Shown piece after piece: positions 9,167 to 18,096 of a DNA stretch of 64,000 bases. Numbering within the stretch: the stretch's first letter is position 1; every line of letters begins with the position of its first letter. Origin of the DNA: Bacteroidota bacterium (lineage in GTDB: Bacteria > Bacteroidota > Bacteroidia > Chitinophagales > Chitinophagaceae); assembly GCA_018268015.1 (NCBI GenBank), contig JAFDXJ010000027.1, positions 42,896 through 106,895 on the forward strand, read 5' to 3'. A program made the position numbers and the translations under genes. Under the pieces are notes generated by a model, which had not been told where the DNA came from, made no database searches, and worked only from the letters and a program-made list of their open reading frames with translations.

Positions 9167-9416
9167 AATCGTAAAGTCCATACAATATTAAAATAGCGAC
9201 TGTTTTTTGTTATCATGTAACTTAGAATTTTGATAGCATGTATATAGAAAATCAATTGTTGTTGGATGTTTCGGGTGAATTTTTAAAAGGCAATGGATGT
9301 AGACAAAAACTTTTTTAGGCAGACTTTGCATTTGTTTACCTGGAAAACCTGTTTATACATTTTTCTATGAGGAACTGAATGAATTACCGGTTTAATTATT
9401 TTAAGAGAAATTTTTT

Positions 9417-11021
9417 ATGCAAGCCCATTGTACTCAAATCCCATATAGCCATACCGGTTCTTTTTCAAAATTAGTGATGGATTATCTGGATGGTGTTGAA
9501 GCACTTAAGCCATTTTACAAGTATGCGCCGAACCTGGATGGAATTCAGGAAGCTATGAAAGCAAGAGGAAATTTTGCATACAGAGATGACCTTGTGCGTG
9601 TTTTACACAAACAATATGATGGCCTGCCTGTATTTGAACCGGTAATGAGAAACCTTGAACTGCTGTTAAATAAAAATACATTTACCATCACCACGGCGCA
9701 TCAGCCCAATATTTTTACAGGCCCTTTATATGTCATTTATAAAATATTACATGTTATTAAACTGGCGTCTGTTTTACAAGAAACATTTCCGGGTAAAAAT
9801 TTTATTCCTGTTTTTTACATGGGTAGTGAAGATGCGGATCTGGATGAGTTAAATCATATAACGGTTGAGGGAAAATCTTATCAGTGGATGACTGCGCAAA
9901 CCGGTGCTGTTGGACGAATGTGTATAGATGAGCCATTCCTGCAAATGATGAATGATTTGCAGGGGCAACTCGGGGTTTTACCTTTTGGGAATGAACTCAT
10001 CAATTTGTTTCATAAAAGCTATCAAAAAGGAAACACGATTCAACAATCTACTTTACATTTAATCAATGAGTTGTTTGGGAAATATGGACTGGTTGTGCTT
10101 ATTCCAGATAACCGGGATCTTAAAAAAATTTTTGAACCCACCATTCTCCAAGAATTAGAAACACAATTTTCACATCATGCATTGGAGCCTGTTAAAAATG
10201 AATTAGGAAAAAATTATAAGGTGCAAACTGCCGGAAGGGAATTGAACTTATTTTATTTATTGAAGGATAAAAGAGAACGCATTGAAAGAGTAGGTGAGAT
10301 ATTTAAAGTAAAAGCGCTTGGGCTGGAATTTTCTCAGAAAGAAATTATAGAAGAAGTGAAAAATTTCCCGGAGAGATTTAGTGGAAATGTTATACTACGC
10401 GGACCTTTCCAGGAAACTGTACTACCTAATATTGTTTTTATTGGCGGAGGAGGTGAATTGGCTTACTGGCTGGAATTGGGTAAAGTATTTGATGCAATGA
10501 AAATTTCATATCCGGTATTGGTTTTGAGAAATTCCTTTTTAATTATGGAAGAAAGGCATCAAAAAGTATGGAAGCAAATAGCTTTTAGAGCGGAAGATTT
10601 ATTTTTATCCAAAGAGGAGTTAGCCAAAAATTATGTTATCAGGCTGGTAGGTGAGCATCAATTGATTGATATGGAATCGGGTATGATCAGCCAGGTATAT
10701 AATAAGATTTTGGAGAAGGCCAAAAAGGCAGATGAAACTTTAGCAGGTCATGTTATCGCTTTAAAAAAGAAAAATGAAAAACTGCTCAGAGTTTTGGAAA
10801 AGAAAATGATCCGCGCTGAAAAACGAAAGCATGATGATGCAATAAAAAAAATTGAATATTTAAAATCATCATTATTTCCTCAAAATAGTTTGCAGGAAAG
10901 AGTTGAAAATTTTTCCGGATTTTATGCCCGTTATGGTAGTGCATGGATTGAGGAAATTCTTCAATGTAGTGAAGGTTTGAAGCAGTCATTTACTCTTGTG
11001 CATCAGAAAAAAAATCAATGA
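9417..11021 (+). CDS. bshC: bacillithiol biosynthesis cysteine-adding enzyme BshC
   Basis: The 534-residue protein matches BshC in length and order. The start has [17 protein letters not shown] and the middle has [28 protein letters not shown] follows, then [30 protein letters not shown]-terminal coiled coil spans roughly 430-500. BshC condenses cysteine with glucosaminyl-malate in the last step of bacillithiol synthesis, so the organism probably uses this thiol. bshA and bshB are not in the window. The 250 bases upstream hold only a 26-codon ORF that I do not support. Its TGA overlaps the 3' end of the opposing purE gene by seven bases. Confidence 0.94.
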   Translation: MQAHCTQIPYSHTGSFSKLVMDYLDGVEALKPFYKYAPNLDGIQEAMKARGNFAYRDDLVRVLHKQYDGLPVFEPVMRNLELLLNKNTFTITTAHQPNIFTGPLYVIYKILHVIKLASVLQETFPGKNFIPVFYMGSEDADLDELNHITVEGKSYQWMTAQTGAVGRMCIDEPFLQMMNDLQGQLGVLPFGNELINLFHKSYQKGNTIQQSTLHLINELFGKYGLVVLIPDNRDLKKIFEPTILQELETQFSHHALEPVKNELGKNYKVQTAGRELNLFYLLKDKRERIERVGEIFKVKALGLEFSQKEIIEEVKNFPERFSGNVILRGPFQETVLPNIVFIGGGGELAYWLELGKVFDAMKISYPVLVLRNSFLIMEERHQKVWKQIAFRAEDLFLSKEELAKNYVIRLVGEHQLIDMESGMISQVYNKILEKAKKADETLAGHVIALKKKNEKLLRVLEKKMIRAEKRKHDDAIKKIEYLKSSLFPQNSLQERVENFSGFYARYGSAWIEEILQCSEGLKQSFTLVHQKKNQ

Positions 11022-11530
11022 TCATATTGATTAGGCCATTTTCCGGATGTGCTCTTTACTTTTTTTAGAACATCTGACTCCATATTTTTTTTATATGCCG
11101 TAAGAGCAAGAGAAACCTTTTCATCTGCCGTGCCAATAATTTCTGCAGCTAATATTCCTGCATTTTTAGCGGCATTTAGCGCTACCGTAGCCACCGGAAC
11201 CCCATTGGGCATTTGTAATATAGACAATATGGAATCCCAGCCATCAATTGAATTTGATGATTTTACCGGTACACCTATTACGGGCAATGAAGTAATGGCC
11301 GCAACCATTCCGGGTAAATGAGCGGCACCGCCGGCTCCTGCAATGATGACTTTAATGCCACGTTCTTTTGCAGTAGAAGCAAATTCCATCATGCGTTTTG
11401 GTGTGCGATGTGCAGATACGATAGTTAACTCAAATTCAATTTCAAATTCTTTCAGGATATCCGCAGCTGGTTGCATTACCGGAAGGTCGCTGTCACTGCC
11501 CATGATGATACTGACAATCGGCTGTTGCAT
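11015..11530 (-). CDS. purE: 5-(carboxyamino)imidazole ribonucleotide mutase
   Basis: The 171-residue protein carries the class I PurE motifs: [12 protein letters not shown] at the N-terminus, [10 protein letters not shown] near residue 40 (with the catalytic histidine) and [15 protein letters not shown]. It converts N5-carboxyaminoimidazole ribonucleotide to 4-carboxyaminoimidazole ribonucleotide in purine synthesis. It follows purK by 41 bases on the same strand, the usual purK-purE pairing, and the two catalyse consecutive steps. Its last bases overlap bshC on the other strand. Confidence 0.96.
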   Translation of the reverse strand: MQQPIVSIIMGSDSDLPVMQPAADILKEFEIEFELTIVSAHRTPKRMMEFASTAKERGIKVIIAGAGGAAHLPGMVAAITSLPVIGVPVKSSNSIDGWDSILSILQMPNGVPVATVALNAAKNAGILAAEIIGTADEKVSLALTAYKKNMESDVLKKVKSTSGKWPNQYDH

Positions 11531-11571
11531 ATATTGGTTTTATGTAAAAATACATTTTAAGTATAAGATGC

Positions 11572-12693
11572 TCAATTCGTTTTTACTTTAAGGGTATGTT
11601 TTATTTTATTTGCCGAATGGGCCAGGTCATTATAGTCGTTGCCCAAAATAGTTACATGCCCCATTTTTCTGCCGGGTTTGGTAATCTTTTTACCATATAA
11701 ATGAACAAATACCTTTTCCATTTTCAATACTTCTGGAAGCCCTTCATAATAAGCATCTCCGGAATACCCTTCTGCACCAATAATATTTACAATCGCCGAT
11801 GGAAGTATGGGCGCTGTATTTCCCAGTGGATATTGAAGCATAATGCGCCAAAGCATATCATATTGGCTGCAATAATTTGCTTCAATAGTGTGATGACCAC
11901 TATTATGTACACGTGGTGCAGTCTCGTTGACAAGCACCTGGTCATTTTCATCAATAAAAAGCTCAACCGCAAAGAGGCCGGGACTTTTAAGAGATTTTAT
12001 GAGTTTCTGTACGATGGCTTCAGCTTTCCATAAAATATTTTTTGAAATGTTTGCCGGGCTGAGTTGATAATCCAATAAATGTAAATGTGGATCAAAGATC
12101 ATTTCTGCTGGTGGGAAGATAGTGAAATCTCCTTTGTCATCAGCCGCTATAATTAAGGCTATTTCTTTTTTGACAGCCACCTTCTTTTCTAAAACGGATG
12201 GATTGTCAAAACCTTTTTCAAAATCATTTTCATCTTCCAATATCTGTACGCCGCGGCCATCATAACCACCTTCTGCAATTTTGTGAACAGCAGGTAAGAA
12301 TGAAGCGGCGGTTTGTAATGCTGCTTTATCTTTTGTGATCATAAAAGGCGATGTAGGAATTTCATGTTGCTGATAAAATTCTTTTTGGAGAATTTTATTC
12401 CTGAAAATTCGAATGGCTGATGGCTTAGGATAAACCCTTACGCCTTCCTGTTCCAATTTCTCAAGCGCGTCAATATTGACCGCTTCAATTTCAATAGTTA
12501 TTACATCCAGATTTTTTCCAAACTCATATACAGTTTCAAAATCCTGAATATTTCCTTTCACAAAATGATGACATAAATGTGCAGCCGGGCAATGCTCATC
12601 ATTTTCAAGAACAAATGTATCCACGGTATAATTAGCAGCTGCCTGTAATAACATCCGCCCTAATTGGCCTCCCCCCAATATCCCAGCTTTCAT
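11572..12693 (-). CDS. purK: 5-(carboxyamino)imidazole ribonucleotide synthase
   Basis: The N-terminus MKAGILGGGQLGRM is the conserved PurK nucleotide-fold start. An upstream in-frame ATG at 12735 would add 14 residues without family match, so 12693 is preferred. The ATP-grasp body has KIAEGGYDGRGVQIL, the acidic FAVELFIDENDQVLVNE and APRVHNSGHHTIE. The enzyme uses ATP and bicarbonate to carboxylate AIR, giving the substrate of the downstream PurE. A TACCTTCG stretch just upstream on the minus strand (12713-12720) could be a variant -7 box. The length of 373 residues is normal. Confidence 0.95.
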   Translation of the reverse strand: MKAGILGGGQLGRMLLQAAANYTVDTFVLENDEHCPAAHLCHHFVKGNIQDFETVYEFGKNLDVITIEIEAVNIDALEKLEQEGVRVYPKPSAIRIFRNKILQKEFYQQHEIPTSPFMITKDKAALQTAASFLPAVHKIAEGGYDGRGVQILEDENDFEKGFDNPSVLEKKVAVKKEIALIIAADDKGDFTIFPPAEMIFDPHLHLLDYQLSPANISKNILWKAEAIVQKLIKSLKSPGLFAVELFIDENDQVLVNETAPRVHNSGHHTIEANYCSQYDMLWRIMLQYPLGNTAPILPSAIVNIIGAEGYSGDAYYEGLPEVLKMEKVFVHLYGKKITKPGRKMGHVTILGNDYNDLAHSANKIKHTLKVKTN

Positions 12694-12842
12694 AAATGAT
12701 TGATATTTTTTGCGAAGGTAAATTCCAGAGATCAAATACCATATTTTTTATACTGATTCATTGCTTTATGGAAAAAATGGATAAATGCATCCTTCCAATA
12801 ATTCATTATATTTCCATTGTGAAAGATGCCTATATTCAAAAT

Positions 12843-13397
12843 ATGAGTGACCAGGATTTACTTCAAAAATATATTGAAGAAAAAAATAATTATTTCCTGG
12901 GAATTCTTTTAGAACGTTATACGATGCTCCTATTGGGAGTGGCGATGAAATATTTGAAAAATGAAGAAGATGCCAAAGATGCCGTACAGCAAATTTTTTT
13001 AAAGGTGTCTTTGGAATTACAAAAATATAAAGTGGATTATTTTAAAAGTTGGCTTTATATGGTTACCCGGAATTATTGCCTGATGCAATTGCGGAAAAGA
13101 TCCAATGCAAGGTGGAGTATTTTACCTGATGATATCCCTATTCATGAAAATTGGAGTTCTATAAATCATTTTATGGAAAAGGAAATCTTGTTAGATCAAA
13201 TGCATGACGCCATGGAGTATTTGCCGGAAGGCCAGAAAACATGTATTGCTCTTTTTTACCTGGAAAAGAAAAGTTACCAGGAAATCACTGAAATGACAGG
13301 AATGACGATCCTGCAGGTAAAAAGTAATATTCAAAATGGGAAAAGAAATTTAAAAAATTTTATTTTTAGAAAAATGGAAATTGAAAAGCATGGATAA
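12843..13397 (+). CDS. ECF-type RNA polymerase sigma factor
   Basis: The 184-residue protein has sigma-70 region 2 (EEDAKDAVQQIFLKVSLEL, then SWLYMVTRNYCLMQLRKR) and region 4 (LPEGQKTCIALFYLEKKSYQEITEMTG with the helix-turn-helix). I start it at MSDQDLLQKY because this matches ECF N-termini. The frame is open further upstream, with more ATGs, but that part is not sigma-like and overlaps the purK promoter area. The next gene overlaps its 3' end by eight bases and encodes a small membrane protein, so the two probably form a sigma/anti-sigma pair. Target genes are unknown. Confidence 0.85.
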   Translation: MSDQDLLQKYIEEKNNYFLGILLERYTMLLLGVAMKYLKNEEDAKDAVQQIFLKVSLELQKYKVDYFKSWLYMVTRNYCLMQLRKRSNARWSILPDDIPIHENWSSINHFMEKEILLDQMHDAMEYLPEGQKTCIALFYLEKKSYQEITEMTGMTILQVKSNIQNGKRNLKNFIFRKMEIEKHG

Positions 13398-13740
13398 TTT
13401 GCATTCCATATTTTTTGAAGGAGAGCTTACAGAAGCTCAGTTAAGAGATTACCTGGAGGGTAAATTGAGTGGTGAAGATTTGAAAGCTGTAGAAAAAATT
13501 ATTCAGGAATCCCCTTTTTCCGGCGATGCAGTGGATGGTTTAAAACAAATTGCTTCTACCAAAAAACTTGACTCATTGGTCCGGCAGTTAAATGCAAATA
13601 TGCAAACACATTTATCCATTACAAAAGCCCACCGTAAGAAAAGAACCATACCCAACTTGTACTGGACTATACTGGCAATCTTGCTGATCCTGTTCATTTG
13701 TTTTCTTGGTTATTGGATTATTTCCGGGAAATTTCTGTAA
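13390..13740 (+). CDS. small single-pass membrane protein, putative anti-sigma factor
   Basis: The 116-residue protein starts at ATG 13390, inside the end of the sigma gene; a TTG nine bases earlier is possible. The N-terminal half has LTEAQLRDYLEGKLSGEDLKA and PFSGDAVDGLKQI, a pattern common in cytoplasmic domains of Bacteroidota anti-sigma proteins. One strong helix lies at the C-terminus (about 89-112) with a very short outer end. There is no zinc-binding HxxxCxxC motif. The overlapping start and topology support a role in holding the sigma factor, but this is inferred from context. Confidence 0.6.
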   Translation: MDNLHSIFFEGELTEAQLRDYLEGKLSGEDLKAVEKIIQESPFSGDAVDGLKQIASTKKLDSLVRQLNANMQTHLSITKAHRKKRTIPNLYWTILAILLILFICFLGYWIISGKFL

Positions 13741-13931
13741 TTGCAGAAGCATTATTTTAGAGAATTTTCTATCATGTTCCGATACCCGTAAAATCGAAAA
13801 ATGGTTCATCGTAATCAGTCTAAAAAATAATTTGTTTGTTAGTAAATCATATTTAATTTCTATTTTGTTCTTTTGTATTGATGTATGGAATAGATAATTT
13901 GTATTTCTTTGATTAAAGTTAACAGCATATT

Positions 13932-15194
13932 ATGGCATCTAAACTGACCTCTCAGGAAGTCCTTAATTTCTTAATAATCGTTACTATTGTATTGATTTCT
14001 GCACGTTTCCTGGGTGAAATCTGCCGTAAACTCAAACAGCCTGTTGTGATCGGTGAAATCATTGCAGGCATTATTATAGGGCCTTCCGTAGTAGGCACTC
14101 TTTTTCCCAATTTCTTTCATCAGATTTTTCTTAGCCAGCCACGTGCATTCGGTGCATTTGATGGACTGGCCAATATTGGTGTGATCCTGCTGATGTTTGT
14201 TGCAGGGATAGAAGTGGACCTGAAGCAGATTGTGAAACAAGGGAAACAAGCTGCTTCCATTAGTATTTTAGGTATCTTATTTCCATTTTTACTTGGATTT
14301 ATAACCATATGGTTTTTTCATGATTTTATTTTTGCAACACCCAGTAAAGACCGTTTAATACCGGCCATGTTTTTTGGTACTGCATTGTCCATAACAGCTT
14401 TATCTGTTATTGTAAAAGTATTGATGGATTTGCAGCTTATGCGTACAAAAATTGGCAGCCTTGTATTAACCGGCGCCATGGTCAATGATTTTCTTGGATG
14501 GATATTATTTTCCATTATTGTAAAAATGATGGATGTGAGTAAATCAGATGGGGACTCCATGTCCGTAATCATTGTTTTACTTTTTGCCATATTTATGGTC
14601 ACCATTGGAAGATGGGTTGTAAATCAGATTTTGAGATTGTCTGTAAAATATCTCTCACCTCCGGGAGGGATCATTACGGTAGGCATTTGCCTGTGTTTTT
14701 TGGGTGCCGTTTTTACAGAAGCGTTGCATATTCGCGGCGTTTTTGGGGCATTCCTCGTAGGTATAGCAGTGGGTGATTCAAAGCACTTTTCCATGACCTC
14801 GCAAAATGTATTGGAGCATTTTATCCTGAATATTATTGCCCCATTATTTTTTGCTTCTGTTGGATTACAGATTAATTTTCTGACACACTTTGACCTAAGT
14901 GTGGTATTGATTATCATTGGAATTTCTTTTACTGCAAAATTGGTTGGTACCTGGATCGGCGCAAGGGCAAGTGGTATGACCCGGAATGAATCTAAAGCAG
15001 TGGCCTTTGGAATGAATGCGAGAGGATCGCAGGAAATTGTATTAGGTTTAGTAGCGCTTCAAACAGGTATCATTGATGAAACAATTTTTGTGGGCCTTGT
15101 GATTATGACGGTTGTGAGTATATTGGTAACCGGGCCGGCCATGAAATATTATTTTAATAAGGACATGAAATCCAAAGTCACCCAACCGGTGTAA
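13932..15194 (+). CDS. CPA2-family cation:proton antiporter
   Basis: The 420-residue protein is almost entirely membrane helices (about 12-13). The opening has LGEICRKLKQPVVIGEIIAGIIIGPS, typical of Kef/Nha-type CPA2 exchangers. The ion-site helix reads GAMVNDFLGWILFS, with Asn-Asp where many electrogenic members have Asp-Asp. The late helix has NARGSQEIVLGLVALQTGII. The family exchanges Na+ or K+ for H+ at the inner membrane. There is no C-terminal RCK/TrkA-N domain, so nucleotide gating of the KefB/KefC type is not expected. It is a single gene with about 190 non-coding bases upstream. Confidence 0.9.
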   Translation: MASKLTSQEVLNFLIIVTIVLISARFLGEICRKLKQPVVIGEIIAGIIIGPSVVGTLFPNFFHQIFLSQPRAFGAFDGLANIGVILLMFVAGIEVDLKQIVKQGKQAASISILGILFPFLLGFITIWFFHDFIFATPSKDRLIPAMFFGTALSITALSVIVKVLMDLQLMRTKIGSLVLTGAMVNDFLGWILFSIIVKMMDVSKSDGDSMSVIIVLLFAIFMVTIGRWVVNQILRLSVKYLSPPGGIITVGICLCFLGAVFTEALHIRGVFGAFLVGIAVGDSKHFSMTSQNVLEHFILNIIAPLFFASVGLQINFLTHFDLSVVLIIIGISFTAKLVGTWIGARASGMTRNESKAVAFGMNARGSQEIVLGLVALQTGIIDETIFVGLVIMTVVSILVTGPAMKYYFNKDMKSKVTQPV

Positions 15195-15219
15195 TTGAAA
15201 TCCTACATAGATCCATATC

Positions 15220-16113
15220 ATGAAAAAATGGATGATATATTCCTGCTTATCTGTGATGCTTTTATCATGCGAAAAAACAATCAAAGTAGAAGTAGAAAAC
15301 CAGGCTCCTAAATTGGTGGTGAATGCAGAAATAGAAAATGGTAAACCCCCGCTTGTGTCTTTATCCACTTCATTAAATTTTTTTACAACCATCACACCTG
15401 AGGAATTATCTAACACATTTGTACACCAGGCTAAAGTCAGTATTACAGTAGATAATACAGTATATCCATTGACTGAATATTCTTTTACGGATACATCCGA
15501 TTTTAAATATTATTATTATACCATTGATACAACGAATGGAAATAACCTGCTGACCGGTGAGTTTGGTAAAAGTTATTTATTGCAAATTCAAACTTTGGAT
15601 GGAAGCGAGTACAGCAGTACGACCAGCATCCCTTTCCTTACAAAATTATGTGATTCATTATGGTGGGAGCCGGCTGTAAATACCGATGATACAACACTTT
15701 GCCGCATGTTTGGGAAATTTACGGATCCGCCGGGTCTTGGCAATTATGTCCGATATTTTACCCGGGAAAATGATGGACCTTTTTTGCCCGGATTAAACTC
15801 AACTGCAGATGACCAGGTCGTGGATGGAATTACTTATACTTTTCAATTTGATATGGGGTGGGATAAAAACAGTAATGAAAAACCAACAGGAGATCATTAT
15901 GGGTTTGCACATCGGGGGGATACCGTTACTTTAAAGTTTTGTAATATAGATAAAGGCACATTTGATTTTTGGAATACATGGGATTTTGCTTATCAAAGTT
16001 ATGGGAATCCATTTTCCTCGCCCATTCATGTTATTGGAAATATTTCTAATGGCGCATTAGGGGTTTTTAGTGGCTATGCTGCACAATATAAAAGTATCAT
16101 CATTCCTCGTTAG
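15220..16113 (+). CDS. DUF4249-family lipoprotein
   Basis: The 297-residue protein starts with a lipoprotein signal (MKKWMIYSCLSVMLLSCEK, Cys17 as lipid site). The next part, VENQAPKLVVNAEIENGKPPLVSLSTS, is the beta-sandwich start characteristic of DUF4249, and the later body is strand-rich. These proteins are usually encoded right after a TonB-dependent receptor and may sit on the outer membrane as partner lipoproteins; here the neighbour is an antiporter, so the usual partner is absent. The function is not known. Confidence 0.8.
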   Translation: MKKWMIYSCLSVMLLSCEKTIKVEVENQAPKLVVNAEIENGKPPLVSLSTSLNFFTTITPEELSNTFVHQAKVSITVDNTVYPLTEYSFTDTSDFKYYYYTIDTTNGNNLLTGEFGKSYLLQIQTLDGSEYSSTTSIPFLTKLCDSLWWEPAVNTDDTTLCRMFGKFTDPPGLGNYVRYFTRENDGPFLPGLNSTADDQVVDGITYTFQFDMGWDKNSNEKPTGDHYGFAHRGDTVTLKFCNIDKGTFDFWNTWDFAYQSYGNPFSSPIHVIGNISNGALGVFSGYAAQYKSIIIPR

Positions 16114-16152
16114 TTAATCTATTTCAGGCCTGTTTTACAGAAAAAAATTGAG

Positions 16153-16160
16153 TACTTTTG
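16153..16160 (+). promoter_or_regulatory. TAnnTTTG promoter box of trxB
   Basis: TACTTTTG matches the -7 box and is followed by CAAC, the same extension seen at the riboswitch promoter near 41.49 kb. It lies 41 bases before the trxB ATG. No exact TTTG is present at -33. Confidence 0.5.
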
Positions 16161-16201
16161 CAACTCATTTTTTTCAACTACATTAAAATAATTATTTCAA
16201 A

Positions 16202-17155
16202 ATGGATAATCAAGTTACGGAGAAAGTACATTGCCTGATTATAGGTAGTGGCCCTGCGGGATATACGGCGGCTATTTATGCTGCACGTGCCAATTTGAAA
16301 CCTGTTTTATATCAAGGGATTCAACCAGGTGGCCAATTGACCATAACGACAGATGTCGAAAATTATCCCGGTTATCCGGATGGAATACAAGGACCGGAGA
16401 TGATGGTACATTTTGAAAAGCAAGCAGTACGTATGGGGGCAGATATTCGTTATGGATTAGCTACCCGGGCAGAATTAAAAGGTCCTAAACATCAAATTGA
16501 AATTGATGAAGAAAAATGGATTGAGGCAGATTGTGTCATTATAGCAACCGGCGCTTCTGCAAAGTGGCTGGGCCTGGAAAGTGAACAACGACTGAATGGG
16601 CACGGCGTGAGTGCTTGTGCTGTTTGTGATGGTTTCTTTTTTAAAAATAAAGAAGTGGCCATTATTGGGGCTGGTGATACGGCATGTGAAGAAGCTTTAT
16701 ACTTATCCAAATTATGTACAAAAGTCCACATGATTGTTCGTAAAGATGAGCATGGAATGCGCGCCAGCAAAGTGATGCAGGACCGCGTTAAAAATACGGC
16801 AAACATCCAGATTTATTGGAATAGTATAACAAAAGAAGTATTGGGAGAAAACACCGTAGAAGGTGTAAAAATTATGGATACCCAAACAAATGTTGAAAAA
16901 ATTATTCCTATCAGCGCCTTTTTTGTTGCCATTGGCCATACACCCAATAGCGAGATTTTTAAAGGATGGCTGAATATGGATGATGCGGGTTATATATTAA
17001 CAACGCCGGGTACTTCCAAAACGAATATTGAAGGGGTCTTTGCTGCGGGAGATGTGCAGGATAAAACATATCGTCAGGCAGTGACAGCCGCGGGAAGTGG
17101 TTGTATGGCCGCATTGGATGCGGAAAGATATTTGAGTGAAAAATTTCCGGAATAA
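16202..17155 (+). CDS. trxB: thioredoxin-disulfide reductase
   Basis: The 317-residue flavoprotein has the FAD fold GSGPAGYTAAIYAARA at residues 15-30 and the redox pair CAVCDG near residue 138. The NADPH site GAGDTACEEAL follows, then the closing FAD motif FAAGDVQDKTYRQAVTAAG. It passes electrons from NADPH to thioredoxin in the cytoplasm. The length is typical for the low-molecular-weight bacterial enzyme. folB follows after nine bases and is probably co-transcribed. Confidence 0.96.
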   Translation: MDNQVTEKVHCLIIGSGPAGYTAAIYAARANLKPVLYQGIQPGGQLTITTDVENYPGYPDGIQGPEMMVHFEKQAVRMGADIRYGLATRAELKGPKHQIEIDEEKWIEADCVIIATGASAKWLGLESEQRLNGHGVSACAVCDGFFFKNKEVAIIGAGDTACEEALYLSKLCTKVHMIVRKDEHGMRASKVMQDRVKNTANIQIYWNSITKEVLGENTVEGVKIMDTQTNVEKIIPISAFFVAIGHTPNSEIFKGWLNMDDAGYILTTPGTSKTNIEGVFAAGDVQDKTYRQAVTAAGSGCMAALDAERYLSEKFPE

Positions 17156-17164
17156 AAAATATTT

Positions 17165-17533
17165 ATGCTATTTGTACATTTATCAAACCTGCACTTTTAT
17201 GCTTCGCATGGGTTTTATGAAGAAGAAAAAGTAATGGGCGCTTCATTTGAAGTGAATGTAAGGGTGGGATTTCAACCGAATAAATTTCCAATACTTCATC
17301 TGACTGAAACAATTGATTATAGTGCCGTTTATGAATTGGTGAAAAAGGTTATGCAACATGCACAGCCCTTATTGGAAACGGTTGCCGGAACAATGGCTGT
17401 ACAAATTTTTGAGCAATTTTCTTTAGCCGAACAAGTTCATATTCATATTGTCAAACTCAATCCTCCCATATTAGAATTTATGGGAGAATCGGGTGTTTCC
17501 TTAGATGTAAAGAGAGATGAGATCAGAAACTAA
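17165..17533 (+). CDS. folB: dihydroneopterin aldolase
   Basis: The 122-residue protein has the T-fold signatures of FolB: HLSNLHFYASHGFYEEEK at the N-terminus, ETIDYSAVYELV in the middle and VKLNPPI toward the end. It cleaves dihydroneopterin to 6-hydroxymethyl-dihydropterin in folate synthesis, an earlier step than FolC, which is also in this window. It starts nine bases after trxB. No terminator is evident before the convergent RRM gene 51 bases away. Confidence 0.92.
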   Translation: MLFVHLSNLHFYASHGFYEEEKVMGASFEVNVRVGFQPNKFPILHLTETIDYSAVYELVKKVMQHAQPLLETVAGTMAVQIFEQFSLAEQVHIHIVKLNPPILEFMGESGVSLDVKRDEIRN

Positions 17534-17584
17534 ATGCTCATTCAGAATAATTTGGGGATTGTAAAAAACAGGGAAAAGACAAAC

Positions 17585-17860
17585 CTATCTTCTATATTTA
17601 TTTCTGGGTTCGGGTCTCTGCCTTTCTTCAGCCTGTTTAACAACCAAAGGTTTTTTGCCCAGGGAGATATCATTTAAATGTTCAATGGCATCTTTACCAT
17701 CCTGTTCTTCTTTCATACTTACAAATCCAAATCCACGGCTTTTTCCCGTTTCTTTATCCAGGGTCACCTTTGCTGAAAGCACCGGCCCGAATTTTTCAAA
17801 AATTTCAAGTAGTTCTGCATCATCCAAATCATAAGGCAGGCCGGCAACAAATAAATTCAT
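17585..17860 (-). CDS. RRM-domain RNA-binding protein
   Basis: The 91-residue protein is one RNA recognition motif. RNP2 reads LFVAGLPYDL at the N-terminus and RNP1 reads SRGFGFVSM near residue 45; the two aromatic residues that stack on RNA bases are present. A short basic tail (QRPEPRNKYRR) follows. I start it at MNLFVAGLP; the frame is open 25 codons further upstream, but that stretch is not RRM-like. Small single-RRM proteins are common in Bacteroidota and cyanobacteria and bind single-stranded RNA; targets are unknown. Confidence 0.9.
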   Translation of the reverse strand: MNLFVAGLPYDLDDAELLEIFEKFGPVLSAKVTLDKETGKSRGFGFVSMKEEQDGKDAIEHLNDISLGKKPLVVKQAEERQRPEPRNKYRR

Positions 17861-18096
17861 ACAGATATTTTTGTAAATATACGGAACAAAAAGGGTATGA
17901 TAACTCCAAAAAACACGTACAATTATTTTTAACATCTACACATTCCTTGTTGCGGAACTTGTGCGACAAATGATGTATAAAGTCCGGAATATAGAAAAGA
18001 ATCCCTTTTTCGAGATCTTCTTTTTACAAAATCTCTTTCAGCATTTTGAGATAAAATGAAATGTTCTTTAAGGAACTATCAACCTTTCTCTGGAGA

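Noticed and set aside
9238..9318. 26-codon ORF in the rimO-bshC gap
   Set aside because: Too short, no recognisable motif and no coupling to bshC.
12694..12842. Longer N-terminus for the sigma factor and for purK (shared region)
   Set aside because: Both extensions are non-conserved and overlap each other's upstream regions; conserved starts are 12843 and 12693.
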